DNA of 64,000 nt, taken from contig NZ_NPMR01000002.1 of assembly GCF_002245215.1 (NCBI RefSeq), positions 1,281,557-1,345,556 of the forward strand, given 5' to 3'. The notes below the pieces were generated by a model. The model was not told the origin of the DNA. It saw only the letters and a program-made list of their open reading frames with translations, and did no database searches. Below are positions 26,552 to 35,450 of this stretch, one piece after another. This stretch comes from Microbacterium sp. Yaish 1. Its GTDB lineage: Bacteria; Actinomycetota; Actinomycetes; Actinomycetales; Microbacteriaceae. Position numbers and translations under genes: made by a program. Each line of letters begins with the position of its first letter. Within the stretch, counting starts at the first letter, position 1.

Positions 26552-27958
26552 TCAGCACTCGACGACGTTGACGGCGAGCCCGCCCTCGCTCGTCTCCTTG
26601 TACTTGTGCGACATGTCGATCCCCGTCTGCCGCATCGTCTCGACGACGGCATCCAGCGAGACGTAGTGCTGCCCGTCGCCCCGCAGCGCGAGGCGCGCCG
26701 CGGTGACCGCCGTCGACGCGGCGATCGCATTGCGTTCGATGCACGGGATCTGCACGAGACCGCCGACCGGGTCGCACGTGAGTCCGAGGTGGTGCTCCAT
26801 CGCGATCTCCGCCGCGTTCTCGATCTGCGCGCTGCTGCCACCCATGACCGCCGTCAGGCCCCCGGCCGCCATCGCGCATGCGGACCCGACCTCGGCCTGA
26901 CACCCGCCCTCCGCGCCCGAGATCGAGGCGTTCGCCTTGAAGAGCGAGCCGAGCGCCGTCGCGGTCAACAGGAACCGCCGGATGCCGCGCCGACGGTCGA
27001 GATCCTCCGAGGCGAGGCGCGACTCCGCCGCGAACCGCCACCAGTACATCGCCACCGCGGGAAGAATGCCCGCGGCCCCGTTGGTGGGCGCGGTGACGAC
27101 GCGTCCGCCCGACGCGTTCTCCTCGTTGACGGCGAGCGCGAACGCACCCAGCCACTCCCCCGGGAGCTCCCGTCCACCCGCGGCTTCGGCCTCCTCGAGC
27201 TGCGCCCGCATCGTGCCCGCCCGACGCCGCACCCGCAGCATCCCGGGCAACGTGCCCTCGGCGCGCAAGCCCGCGTCGACGCACCCCGCCATGGCGTCCC
27301 AGATCGCGTCGAGCCCCGCGGCGACCTCCGCCTCGGGCCGGAGCGCCTCCTCGTTGCGGCGCGCGAGCCCGGCGATGCTCAACCCCTCGCGCTCGCACAG
27401 CTCGAGCAGCTCCGCCGCGGTGCTGAACCGGTACGGCCACGCGACATCGCCGCTCGCTCCCGCTCCCCTCGCGCCGGCGTCTGTCCCGGCCCGGCGGATG
27501 AAACCGCCCCCGACCGAGAGGTACGTGTCGGACGCGACGAGATCGCCCGCGGCATCCCAGGCGCTCAGCGTCATCGCGTTCGGATGCTCCGGAAGTCGCG
27601 TCCGCGGCTCGAAGCTCACATCGCCTCGCGAGAACGGCACCGGGTGCCGGCCCGCGAGCAGGAGAGGCGAGCCATCCGTCCAGCTCGTCCACGCCGCACG
27701 AACCACATCGGGATCGACCGTCTCGGGCGCGTGGCCCTGCAGCCCCGCGACCACCGCGTCGGGAGTGCCGTGCCCGATGCCGGTCGCTCCGAGCGACCCG
27801 TACAGCACGCAACCGACGCGCACGACCTCGGGCAGCCTGCCGCCGGCTTCGAGCCCGACGGCGAAAGCTCGGGCGGCGCGCAGCGGGCCGACCGTGTGGG
27901 AGCTCGAGGGTCCTACACCGATGGAGAACAGCTCGAACGCCGAGACGTAAGCGCTCAC
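26552..27958 (-). CDS. sdaA: L-serine ammonia-lyase (single-chain)
   Basis: A 468-residue iron-sulfur serine deaminase. The beta domain begins AFELFSIGVGPSSSHTVGP. The alpha domain contains GGCQAEVGSACAMAAGG and GLTCDPVGGLVQIPCIERNA, which carry the cysteines that ligate the 4Fe-4S cluster, and NGAAGILPAV. It converts L-serine to pyruvate and ammonia. The start is a GTG with TAGCCT and GGAGG immediately before it. It is divergent from the FUSC-type gene with 89 bases between the starts. Confidence 0.95.
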   Translation of the reverse strand: MSAYVSAFELFSIGVGPSSSHTVGPLRAARAFAVGLEAGGRLPEVVRVGCVLYGSLGATGIGHGTPDAVVAGLQGHAPETVDPDVVRAAWTSWTDGSPLLLAGRHPVPFSRGDVSFEPRTRLPEHPNAMTLSAWDAAGDLVASDTYLSVGGGFIRRAGTDAGARGAGASGDVAWPYRFSTAAELLELCEREGLSIAGLARRNEEALRPEAEVAAGLDAIWDAMAGCVDAGLRAEGTLPGMLRVRRRAGTMRAQLEEAEAAGGRELPGEWLGAFALAVNEENASGGRVVTAPTNGAAGILPAVAMYWWRFAAESRLASEDLDRRRGIRRFLLTATALGSLFKANASISGAEGGCQAEVGSACAMAAGGLTAVMGGSSAQIENAAEIAMEHHLGLTCDPVGGLVQIPCIERNAIAASTAVTAARLALRGDGQHYVSLDAVVETMRQTGIDMSHKYKETSEGGLAVNVVEC

Positions 27959-28047
27959 GCCTCCAGGCTACGCCAGCATTTGCCGTACGCACCGGGCGAC
28001 GTCAAGGGCGTGCCGTCGGGCGCGCCGTGCGCCTATCGTCCCGATCG

Positions 28048-29118
28048 ATGACCACCCCACTCCACCCCCGCCTGGCGTCGCTCAAGGCCGCCGCGCGCAC
28101 CGCGGGCGGCGAGGCCTTCGCCGTCTCGCGCCTGCTGCTCGCCGCCAAGACGGCCCTCGCCGCCGCGATCGCCTGGTACCTCGCGCCGTATGTGCCGTTC
28201 GCGCACGACGAGTACTCCTACTACGCGCCGCTCGGCGTGCTCGTGAGCATGTACCCGACGATCGCCGACTCCGCCAAGGCCGGCCTGCAGGCGCTCGGAG
28301 GCCTGGCCATCGGCATCGCGATCGGCCTCGCGGGACTGTGGATCGTCTCCGGGCCCAGCCCGCGCATCGTCGGGGTGGCGATCGTCGTCGCCGCGGGCGT
28401 GGCCGTCGGCGGCATCCGGGCACTCGGAACCGGCAGAGACTGGATCGCCATCGCCGCGCTGTTCGTGCTGCTTCTCGGTGCGAACGACGCCGGCGGCTTC
28501 TCGGTGTCGTACCTCGTGACGATGGCGTTCGGCGTGCTCATCGGGGTCGCCGTCAATCTCGCGCTCGTCCCGCCCCTGTACCTCCGGCGGGCCTCCACCC
28601 GCCTGTCGCAGCTGCGAGACGCGGTCTCGGACCGGCTCGAGATGCTGGCGAGCTCGGTCGCCGACGGCGCACCCACCGATTCGAACGGCCAGCGCTACCT
28701 CGGGGAGATCCTCGACGCCGTCTCGGCCGACGTGCGCGAGGCCGCCCGCAGCCGCAAAGCGCATCCGCTCGCCCGCCGCCGCCGGGGCATCGAGGCCGAG
28801 AACGACCGTCGCTTGAGAGCGCTCGAGAACACCGTGCGCCAGACGATCGAGCTCGGCGACGGCATCGACGGCCTCCCCCTCACCCCCGACGCCGCACCGC
28901 TGCGCGCCGAGCTCGCGGACGCCGTGCGCGCCACGGCGCGGGCCGTGGCGCGCCCGCTGGACGACCCGACGGCAGCGGCCACGGTCGAGGATGCCGAGAA
29001 GGCTCTCGCCCGCGTCGTCGAATCGGCGCCCGCGCACAGCGATGGTCGCATCTCGCCGTGGACGCGCACCGCCGTCGACCTCAGCCGGATCATCGAGGCG
29101 TCCCGCCCGTTCACCTGA
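28048..29118 (+). CDS. FUSC-family membrane protein
   Basis: A 356-residue protein with six N-terminal helices (starting LLLAAKTALAAAIAWYLAPYV, with YYAPLGVLVSMYPTIADSAKAGL, the conserved region of FUSC/aromatic-acid-exporter proteins). A cytoplasmic helical domain of about 170 residues follows. FUSC proteins are linked to export of aromatic acids or fusaric acid; the substrate is unknown here. A second FUSC protein of different layout is encoded at 40241-41317. TATCGT lies eight bases before the ATG, so the transcript may be leaderless. Confidence 0.8.
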   Translation: MTTPLHPRLASLKAAARTAGGEAFAVSRLLLAAKTALAAAIAWYLAPYVPFAHDEYSYYAPLGVLVSMYPTIADSAKAGLQALGGLAIGIAIGLAGLWIVSGPSPRIVGVAIVVAAGVAVGGIRALGTGRDWIAIAALFVLLLGANDAGGFSVSYLVTMAFGVLIGVAVNLALVPPLYLRRASTRLSQLRDAVSDRLEMLASSVADGAPTDSNGQRYLGEILDAVSADVREAARSRKAHPLARRRRGIEAENDRRLRALENTVRQTIELGDGIDGLPLTPDAAPLRAELADAVRATARAVARPLDDPTAAATVEDAEKALARVVESAPAHSDGRISPWTRTAVDLSRIIEASRPFT

Positions 29119-29127
29119 ACCGGCGGA

Positions 29128-30381
29128 TCAGCGAGCGGCGATGCCCAGCACCCGCTCGAGATACGGACCCGAGAACTTCCCGCTCGGGTCGACACGCGCC
29201 ACGAGCTCGCGGAAGTCGGCGAGACGCGGGAGCGAATCCCCGACGGGCATCGAGAAGACCTTGCCCCAGTGCGGGCGGGGGTCGAATGGCGCGAGCACGC
29301 GCTCCACGTGCGAGATCGCCTCGCGCACCGCATCCGGTTCGTTCTTCCATGTGAAGTGGATGCACACGCTGTCGCGCCCGAACCCGGGAGAGAGCCAGAG
29401 GTCGTCGGCGGCGACGGTGCGCAGCTCGGTCACGAGAAGCGCGGGCTCGACCCGATCGGCGACCGAGCGGACGGCCGCGATCGCCTCGACGGCCACCGCA
29501 CGGTCGACCCAGTACTCGGTCTGGATCTCGTCGCCGTTGGACGGGGTCGCATCGATGCGGAAGTGCGGCAGACGCTCGCACCAGTCCCCGGGGATGCCGC
29601 CCTGCTCGGTCGTGTTGTCGACCCCGTCGGCCGCGGGCGAGTCCGCTTTGACCCTGACGCGCCGAGCGCTCAGCACGCGCTCAGGCATGTCGGCGGCCGA
29701 TGCGTCGTCGAGGCGCTCTTTGATCCAGACCTCCCCGACATCGGGCGTGTTCCAGCGGGTGAAGACACTGACGCTGTAGCCGGACGCCGTCACCTCGTCG
29801 AAGCGCTCGAAGAGATCGTCCCACGTGAGCCCCGCGTAGGTGTCCTGGCGCACCTGGTAGGTCGGCTCGATCACGAGCGTCAGCCGGACGACCGGCCCGA
29901 GCGCGCCGAGGTGCACGACGCTGCCCGCGAAGTCGGCGTCGCCGGCCGAGACGGTGCGCAGCTCGCCGTCCGGGGCGATGAACTCCAGCGCCCTCACCGC
30001 CGTCGCGAGCGACCCGTTGCCGTCACCCGACCCGTGGGTCGACGTCGCCGTCGCACCCCCGACGGAGATGTGCGGCAGCGAACCCATGTTGTGCAGCGCC
30101 CAGCCGTGATCGGCGAGGTGCCGCGCGACAACGGCATACCGCGTTCCGGCTCCCACCGTCACGGTCCGCGCGTCCTCATCGACGACGATGTCGGCGTCGA
30201 GCCCGGTGAGATCGAGCAGGACGCCGGCGGTGTCGGCGAGGTCATTGAAGGAATGCCGCGTGCCCAGCGAACGGACGCGGTCGTGAGACGCGACGATCCG
30301 CTGCGCCTCGGCGATCGTCGTCGGCGCGAGCACCCCCTCGGCAGTGAAGGTGTGTGTTCCGGCCCAGTTCCGTTCGGTCAC
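29128..30381 (-). CDS. FAD-dependent alditol oxidase (AldO/xylitol oxidase type)
   Basis: A 417-residue flavoenzyme close in length to Streptomyces AldO. The N-terminal FAD_binding_4 domain has RSLGTRHSFNDLADT (His of GTRHSFN is the expected covalent FAD site) and SVGGATATSTHGSG. The C-terminal ALO domain ends RPHWGKVFSM with DPSGKFSGPYL. It oxidises polyols such as xylitol or sorbitol at C1 to the aldose with hydrogen peroxide as by-product. The frame is open further upstream; I chose the GTG at 30381 because GGGG lies five bases before and TAGCGT just beyond. The arabinose operon nearby also handles pentoses. Confidence 0.88.
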   Translation of the reverse strand: MTERNWAGTHTFTAEGVLAPTTIAEAQRIVASHDRVRSLGTRHSFNDLADTAGVLLDLTGLDADIVVDEDARTVTVGAGTRYAVVARHLADHGWALHNMGSLPHISVGGATATSTHGSGDGNGSLATAVRALEFIAPDGELRTVSAGDADFAGSVVHLGALGPVVRLTLVIEPTYQVRQDTYAGLTWDDLFERFDEVTASGYSVSVFTRWNTPDVGEVWIKERLDDASAADMPERVLSARRVRVKADSPAADGVDNTTEQGGIPGDWCERLPHFRIDATPSNGDEIQTEYWVDRAVAVEAIAAVRSVADRVEPALLVTELRTVAADDLWLSPGFGRDSVCIHFTWKNEPDAVREAISHVERVLAPFDPRPHWGKVFSMPVGDSLPRLADFRELVARVDPSGKFSGPYLERVLGIAAR

Positions 30382-30456
30382 GATCCCCACGCTACGCGAT
30401 GAGCGTCGAGAATGTATAGAAACACAACAAAGTCGTCGGGTGCACGCGACAACAAA

Positions 30457-30481
30457 GAAGCCCCCGCAGAGCGGAGGCTTC
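30457..30481 (-). terminator. Rho-independent terminator of tRNA-Arg
   Basis: On the minus strand GAAGCCTCCGC, a three-base loop, GCGGGGGCTTC, then TTTGTTG. An 11-bp stem with one mismatch followed by a T-rich tail, 24 bases beyond the tRNA 3' end. Confidence 0.75.
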
Positions 30482-30504
30482 TCGTTCACTGTCTCAACAC
30501 AGTG

Positions 30505-30577
30505 TGCGCCCGAAGGGACTCGAACCCCTAACCTTCTGATCCGTAGTCAGATGCTCTATCCATTGAGCTACGGGCGC
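30505..30577 (-). tRNA. tRNA-Arg (anticodon ACG)
   Basis: The minus strand folds as a full cloverleaf: acceptor GCGCCCG/CGGGCGC with discriminator A, D-arm within GCTCAATGGATAGAGC, anticodon stem TCTGA/TCAGA with loop CTACGGA (anticodon ACG, reading CGU and, after inosine modification, CGC/CGA), and T-arm AGGGGTTCGAGTCCCTT. The 3' CCA is not encoded. It stands alone, with its own terminator downstream, and no integrase or att duplication is beside it. Confidence 0.95.
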
Positions 30578-30654
30578 ATGGCCTCGGAATCTCTCCCGGG
30601 CCGTCGTCAAGCATAGCCCGCTCTCGCACAAAGAGCGAATCGAGCGCGGAACGG

Positions 30655-31272
30655 CTAATCGATCACCGGCGCAGCCGCGGAATCCACGGCCTCGTCGCGC
30701 TCGAGCACCTGCCGGTGAGCGTTGCGACGCTGCGACCGGAGGCGCGGGAGGTCGACCATCCGCAGAGCCTGCATGCGCGCCGTGCGCATGCGCTCGTAGT
30801 CGGGTTCGAGATCCGGCCGCGCCGCCTCGATGCGAAGCGTGCGGTCGATGTTCCCGGCGACCTCCGCCCACGCGGCCTCCCGCGCGTCAGCGATGAGCTT
30901 GCGCAGCTCCGCCTCGTCGGCCGCTCGCTCGCGCAACTCCTTGGCGATGCGCAGCGACTGCTTGCGGCGTCGACGCAGATTCGACACGTCGCGGCTGCGG
31001 TAGTCGTGCGTTCCGCTCGAGTCGCTGTACCGGCCGCTCGCGGCCTTGCGTTCGCGATGGGTGCGTTCGGCATCGGCCTCGGCCTCCTCCGCGAGGGAGA
31101 TGAGCGCATCGCGTGCGTCGTCGAGGAAGCGGTCGGCCTCGAAATCGCGGCCGTCGGCGAGGATGTCGACGAGGATGGCGTTCTTGAGCGCGAGGCGGGT
31201 CGCCGCGGAGGCGATGTACAGCCCTTCGGCGACGATCTCCGAGCTCTTGGTACGCGCTTGACGGGTGGCCAA
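30655..31272 (-). CDS. Hypothetical Arg/Glu-rich helical protein
   Basis: A 205-residue soluble, strongly charged and almost entirely helical protein (for example RERAADEAELRKLIADAREAAWAEVAG), likely coiled-coil. There is no membrane segment, signal or catalytic motif. The start is a TTG at 31272 preceded by GGAGGGG, a strong ribosome site, and it gives the frame MATRQARTKSSEIVAEGLYI. No recognised family. Confidence 0.7.
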   Translation of the reverse strand: MATRQARTKSSEIVAEGLYIASAATRLALKNAILVDILADGRDFEADRFLDDARDALISLAEEAEADAERTHRERKAASGRYSDSSGTHDYRSRDVSNLRRRRKQSLRIAKELRERAADEAELRKLIADAREAAWAEVAGNIDRTLRIEAARPDLEPDYERMRTARMQALRMVDLPRLRSQRRNAHRQVLERDEAVDSAAAPVID

Positions 31273-31316
31273 CGCTGCCCCTCCTCACCTCACCCCAATC
31301 CTACGGGGCGCGCACG

Positions 31317-31754
31317 TCAGCCGAGCTTGGCGATGATCGCCGCGATCCTCCTCGCACGGGTCTCCGGCGCCTTCGCGGACTCGACGTTCCCGACGTGCGC
31401 CTTCCGCGCGCTCGGCGACAGCCGGTCGAATGCTTCCCGCGTCCCGGCGTCCGTCAGAGCGGCGGCGAGATCGGCCGGCACCTCGACCTCTCGCGGCGCC
31501 TCGTCGAGCTCGATGTCGACGATGATCGCATCGCCTCCCGCGAGGCCGCTCTCGCGCCGCCGCTCCGCGGAGAAGGGGATGAGCGCGAGCCCCCGCATCG
31601 ATCCCACCGTGCTGCGGAAAGCGAAGCCGTTGACCGTGACCGAGACGGCGGGGCGACGGCCGCCGCCGAGGGCGTCCAGGACCGAGAACGGCACCTCGAT
31701 GCCGGTGTTGTTTCCGAACTGGGACAGCGTCGTCTCGAATCGCACGCTTCTCAC
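31317..31754 (-). CDS. DUF1905 / YdeI-like domain protein
   Basis: About 145 residues. The N-terminal DUF1905 barrel reads RFETTLSQFGNNTGIEVPFSVLDALGGG. PAVSVTVNGFAFRSTV and GGDAIIVDIELDEAPREVEVPADL follow, then the C-terminal bacteriocin-protection YdeI/OmpD-associated segment (AFDRLSPSARKAHVGNVESAKAPETRARR). The function of these proteins is poorly known. Several GTG codons could start the gene; 31754 places the barrel at the usual distance, while 31778 is the longest option. Confidence 0.78.
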   Translation of the reverse strand: MRSVRFETTLSQFGNNTGIEVPFSVLDALGGGRRPAVSVTVNGFAFRSTVGSMRGLALIPFSAERRRESGLAGGDAIIVDIELDEAPREVEVPADLAAALTDAGTREAFDRLSPSARKAHVGNVESAKAPETRARRIAAIIAKLG

Positions 31755-31964
31755 TACCACCGCGGCGCCCGAACGCACAAGGAGGGTGAGCCGTGAACTC
31801 GCTGACCGTAGCCTCGCGTCACGGCCTGGGCATTACTCCCCATCGATATCGACGACTCACACAAGATCGGACGCCCCGGGCTCCGTCAGAGGCAAACCGA
31901 TCTGCCACTGTCACCGAACAACCGCAGCACCGCGACATCCGTCGCCCAATGGGAGGGAACCCTC

Positions 31965-32381
31965 ATGCGTACATCACCGAACCGCCTCGTGGCGATCATC
32001 TTCGGCGCCGTCTACATCCTCGTCGGCCTCCTCGGCTTCACCGTGACCGCGGGCGTCGACTTCATCGCCACCGAGGGCGGCCTGCTGCTCGGGATCTTCG
32101 AGGTCAACCCGCTGCACAACATCGCGCACCTCCTGATCGGTGCCGCGCTGCTCATCGGCGGCCTCTCCGGCGTCCGCGCCGCGAAGGGCGTCAACGTCAC
32201 CGTCGGCGCGGCCTACCTGCTGCTCGGCATCGTCGGCTTCTTCATTCAGGACAGCGCCGCGAACGTGCTCGCCCTGAACACCGCCGACCACTTCCTCCAC
32301 CTCGCCAGCGCCCTCGTCCTGCTCGGCGTCGGCCTCGGCACCGACCGCGCGGTCGACACCCGCCGCACCGCCGTCGCCTGA
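31965..32381 (+). CDS. DUF4383 membrane protein
   Basis: A 138-residue protein with four helices matching DUF4383: an N-terminal LVAIIFGAVYILVGLLGF, then LGIFEVNPLHNIAHLLIGAAL (the conserved N-x-x-HN-x-x-H pattern), GAAYLLLGIVGFF and NTADHFLHLASALVLLGVGL. Two His-bearing motifs face each other in the membrane, suggesting metal or haem binding, but the function is unknown. GGGAGGG precedes the ATG. Its stop overlaps the next start by one base (TGATG), so the two genes form a unit. Confidence 0.88.
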   Translation: MRTSPNRLVAIIFGAVYILVGLLGFTVTAGVDFIATEGGLLLGIFEVNPLHNIAHLLIGAALLIGGLSGVRAAKGVNVTVGAAYLLLGIVGFFIQDSAANVLALNTADHFLHLASALVLLGVGLGTDRAVDTRRTAVA

Positions 32382-32929
32382 TGAACGCCGCCGCGCTCAC
32401 CCGCTCCTGGCCCACGCTCGCCGCGTGGGGGGCTGGTCTGCTCCAGCTCGGCGTGGGCGCGGGCATGATCACCCAGGGCACCGGCGCCGCCGATCGCGGC
32501 GTCGGTGTCCTGGCGGTCGCGGTCGGGGCGGCCGCCCTCGGTTGGGGCGTCGCCGCCCTGACGCGCGGCCACCTCGTCGCTCCCCGCGTCGCGATGGCTA
32601 TCGCCGTCGTCGGCACGATCGCATCGGGGCTCGCTCTCGCAGCGGACCCGATGCGGATCAGCGTTCACGCCGTCGGCGTGACTGTTCTCCTCCACGTCGC
32701 CTACGGCGTGGCCGCAGCGGCTGTCGTCCGCCGGGCGCGCTCGATCACCGCGGACGCTGCGCGTCCCGCCGATGCCCGCGCCACCCCGCGGACGAGCGTC
32801 GTCGGGCTCGTCGCCGGCTGCGTCATCGTGGCCGGACTCGTCACGCCGGCACTCGGGGCGACCGAGGCCGGCCGCAACGCCCCGAGCCACTCGGACCACC
32901 CGCTGTTCTCCACCGAGCACAGCCACTGA
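32381..32929 (+). CDS. Hypothetical membrane protein, partner of DUF4383
   Basis: A 182-residue protein with about five helices (AAWGAGLLQLGVGAGMITQG; GVGVLAVAVGAAALGWGVAAL; and a final VVGLVAGCVIVAGLVTPAL). It ends in a His-rich tail SHSDHPLFSTEHSH, a possible metal-binding end. The start overlaps the stop of the DUF4383 gene, so translational coupling is expected. No family recognised; a joint membrane role with DUF4383 is inferred. Confidence 0.75.
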   Translation: MNAAALTRSWPTLAAWGAGLLQLGVGAGMITQGTGAADRGVGVLAVAVGAAALGWGVAALTRGHLVAPRVAMAIAVVGTIASGLALAADPMRISVHAVGVTVLLHVAYGVAAAAVVRRARSITADAARPADARATPRTSVVGLVAGCVIVAGLVTPALGATEAGRNAPSHSDHPLFSTEHSH

Positions 32930-32951
32930 GCCGGCGAGCCTGGCCGCGAGA

Positions 32952-33887
32952 TCAGATCGCGCTGATCCGCCAGGATGCCTCGACCGTGCCGGCCGGCTCG
33001 ATGAAGATGAGCCCCGCGTCGTAGTCGTACCGCGCGGCGTTGAAGGCATCCGGGGCGCACGTCATCGGCTCCACCGCCAGACCCGCGCGGTGTCCCGGCT
33101 GGGCCGGTCCCCCGGGCAGGTCGGCGGTGTGAACCTGGACCCACGGGCACGCGGCATCCCACGAGATCGCGACCCCGGTTCCCGACGGATCCGTCACGCG
33201 CACGGATGCCACGCCGTCCTCGTCACGTGACAGCGCGGTGAACGCGTGGTCGATCTCCACCGAGCCCAGCGTCCGCGGTTCGCGGAAGTCGAACTCGGCG
33301 ACATCCGCGACATCCGCCAGCCCGACCGGCGAGAGCCGATCGGGGGTGACCTCGAGCACGCGGTCGGCGGGCAGCTCGAGCGTCCACTCGTCCAGCGGCG
33401 CCGATCCGGCGACGAGGTACGGGTGCGGGCCGGTGCCGAAGGGCGCGGCATCCGCGCTCTCGTTCGTCGCCCGCACCGTCTGGGTCAAGCCGTCGGCGCC
33501 CAGACGGTAGGTCGTCTCGATGCGGACGGTCCACGGGTAGGCGGTCTGCGCGACGATCGTGGCGCCGAGCGTCACGTGGTCGGCCGCGACGGCCACGGGC
33601 TCGAAGTCGAGCCAGGCCGCCAGTCCGTGCAGCGCGTGGTGGCGCTCGGGCTCGGTGAGCGCGAGGCGGTAGCGGGTGCCCGCCACCTCGTACTCACCGT
33701 CGACGACGCGGTTCGGCCACGGCGCGAGCGTCGCACCGCGGTATCCCGGGCGCACCTCGTCCTCGCCGTAGGGCACGACGAGGTCACGTCCGGCGATTCG
33801 GAAGGAGCGCAGCGATGCCCCCACGCTCGCCACGATCGCCTCGGCGTCGCCGAATCGCAGCACGTACGACGTTCCGGATGCCGCCAC
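32952..33887 (-). CDS. Aldose 1-epimerase
   Basis: About 311 residues of the GalM/YihR mutarotase fold: GATLAPWPNRVVDGEYEVAG (conserved N-R), HHALHGLAAWLDFEPV with the His pair, GTGPHPYLVAG with the second catalytic His, and GLAVEPMTCAPDAFN with the catalytic Glu. It interconverts alpha and beta anomers, here presumably of arabinose. AGGGG lies six bases before the GTG at 33887. A GTG at 33923 overlapping the araA stop (GTGA) is the alternative. It is the last gene of the arabinose operon. Confidence 0.87.
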   Translation of the reverse strand: MAASGTSYVLRFGDAEAIVASVGASLRSFRIAGRDLVVPYGEDEVRPGYRGATLAPWPNRVVDGEYEVAGTRYRLALTEPERHHALHGLAAWLDFEPVAVAADHVTLGATIVAQTAYPWTVRIETTYRLGADGLTQTVRATNESADAAPFGTGPHPYLVAGSAPLDEWTLELPADRVLEVTPDRLSPVGLADVADVAEFDFREPRTLGSVEIDHAFTALSRDEDGVASVRVTDPSGTGVAISWDAACPWVQVHTADLPGGPAQPGHRAGLAVEPMTCAPDAFNAARYDYDAGLIFIEPAGTVEASWRISAI

Positions 33888-33919
33888 GGGCGTCCCCTCT
33901 CGGTTCTGGTCCTCGGAGC

Positions 33920-35422
33920 TCACAGTCCGCGGGCCAGGCGGTAGTAGGCCTGGTTCCAGCGGAGCTCCTTCTGGAATCCTCGCACCGTCGTGTCCTCGTC
34001 GATGACCACGAGCTCCGTGCCGGCGATCTCGGCGAAGTCGCGGAACACCTCGATGCCGACGGCCGTCGTCATGACGGTGTGGTGGGCGGCGCCGGCGGCG
34101 AGCCAGCACGCGGCCGACGTGGCGAAGTCGGGGGCCGGCTTCCAGATCGCGCGGCCCACCGGCAGCTTCGGCAGGTCGGGGGCCTCGACGTTCTCGACCA
34201 CGTTCGCCGTCAGGCGGAAGCGGTCGCGCATGTCGCTCATCGCCACGACGAGGGCGGGACCCGGGTCGGCGGTGAAGACCAGGCGCACCGGGTCGTCCTT
34301 GCCGCCGATGCCGAGCGGGTGGATCTCCAGCCGCGGCTTCGCGGTCGTCAGCGACGGCGAGACCTCGAGCATGTGCGCCCCGAGGATGCGCTCCGAACCG
34401 GGAACCAGGTCGTAGGTGTAGTCCTCCATGAGGCTCGCCCCGCCGGGCAGGCCCGAACCCATGACGTTGGCGACGCGCACGAGGATCGCGGTCTTCCAGT
34501 CGCCCTCGGCGCCGAAGCCGTACCCCTCGGCCATGAGGCGCTGCACGGCGAGGCCGGGCAGCTGCGTGAGCTCGCCCAGGTCTTCGAACGACGTCGTGAA
34601 CGCGCCGAACCCGCCGGCCTCGAGGAACGAGCGCAGGCCGATCTCGATCGCCGCGCCGTCGCGCAGCGACTGGTGGCGCTCGGCCCCGGGGAGGAGTTCC
34701 TCGGCGACGTCGTACTGCGCGAGGTACACCTCGACGAGCGCGTCGATGTCGGCGTCGGAGGCCGCGGCGACGGCATCCGCCAGCTCGTTCACGCCCCAGG
34801 TGTTCACCTGGACGCCGAACTGCAGCTCGGCCTCGGTCTTGTCGCCCTCGGTCACGGCGACGTAGCGCATGTTGTCGCCGAAGCGCGCGAGCTTGAGCGT
34901 GCGGGCGGCCTGCCACCCGGCCGCGGCTCGCTGCCAGTCCTCGATCTGACGCGTGACCTCGGGGTTCGAGACGTGGCCGACGACGGTCTTGCGCGAGACG
35001 CCGAGACGGGTCTGGATGTAGCCGAACTCGCGGTCGCCGTGAGCGGCCTGGTTGAGGTTCATGAAGTCGAAGTCGATGTCGGCCCAGGGAAGCTCGACAT
35101 TGGCCTGCGTGTGCAGGTGCAGCAGCGGCTTGCGGAGGGCGTCGAGGCCCGTGATCCACATCTTGGCGGGGCTAAAGGTGTGCATCCACGCGATGACGCC
35201 GATCACCGAGTCGTCGGCGTTGGCGTCGAGCGCAAGTCGGCGAATCGACTCCGAGTCCTTCAGGACGGGCTTCCACTCGACGCGCACCGGCAGCCCGGCG
35301 AGGCCGGCGACGACCTGCTGCGACTGCTCGGCGACCTGGCGCAGGGTCTCCTCGCCGTAGAGGTTCTGGCTGCCCGTCACGAACCAGACGGTGTACTGCT
35401 CGAGAGAGGTGGAGAGGGTCAT
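33920..35422 (-). CDS. araA: L-arabinose isomerase
   Basis: A 500-residue enzyme with the family opening [21 protein letters not shown], the [10 protein letters not shown] region, and [16 protein letters not shown] and [11 protein letters not shown] carrying catalytic Glu and metal-binding His residues. It converts L-arabinose to L-ribulose. The ATG at 35422 gives exact family length although the frame is open further. It lies 29 bases after araB in a minus-strand operon under the palindrome at 37099-37112. Confidence 0.96.
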   Translation of the reverse strand: MTLSTSLEQYTVWFVTGSQNLYGEETLRQVAEQSQQVVAGLAGLPVRVEWKPVLKDSESIRRLALDANADDSVIGVIAWMHTFSPAKMWITGLDALRKPLLHLHTQANVELPWADIDFDFMNLNQAAHGDREFGYIQTRLGVSRKTVVGHVSNPEVTRQIEDWQRAAAGWQAARTLKLARFGDNMRYVAVTEGDKTEAELQFGVQVNTWGVNELADAVAAASDADIDALVEVYLAQYDVAEELLPGAERHQSLRDGAAIEIGLRSFLEAGGFGAFTTSFEDLGELTQLPGLAVQRLMAEGYGFGAEGDWKTAILVRVANVMGSGLPGGASLMEDYTYDLVPGSERILGAHMLEVSPSLTTAKPRLEIHPLGIGGKDDPVRLVFTADPGPALVVAMSDMRDRFRLTANVVENVEAPDLPKLPVGRAIWKPAPDFATSAACWLAAGAAHHTVMTTAVGIEVFRDFAEIAGTELVVIDEDTTVRGFQKELRWNQAYYRLARGL

Positions 35423-35450
35423 TGTTCTTCTTCCGGTGAGGTCGGACGGG

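Noticed and set aside
30505..30577. The tRNA gene as an integration site
   Set aside because: No integrase gene and no duplicated tRNA 3' end nearby.
31793..32380. The plus-strand frame MNSLTVASRHGL running toward 32929
   Set aside because: Up to 32380 it is an Arg/Pro/His-rich shadow of the DUF4383 gene; only the part from the ATG at 32381 is coding.
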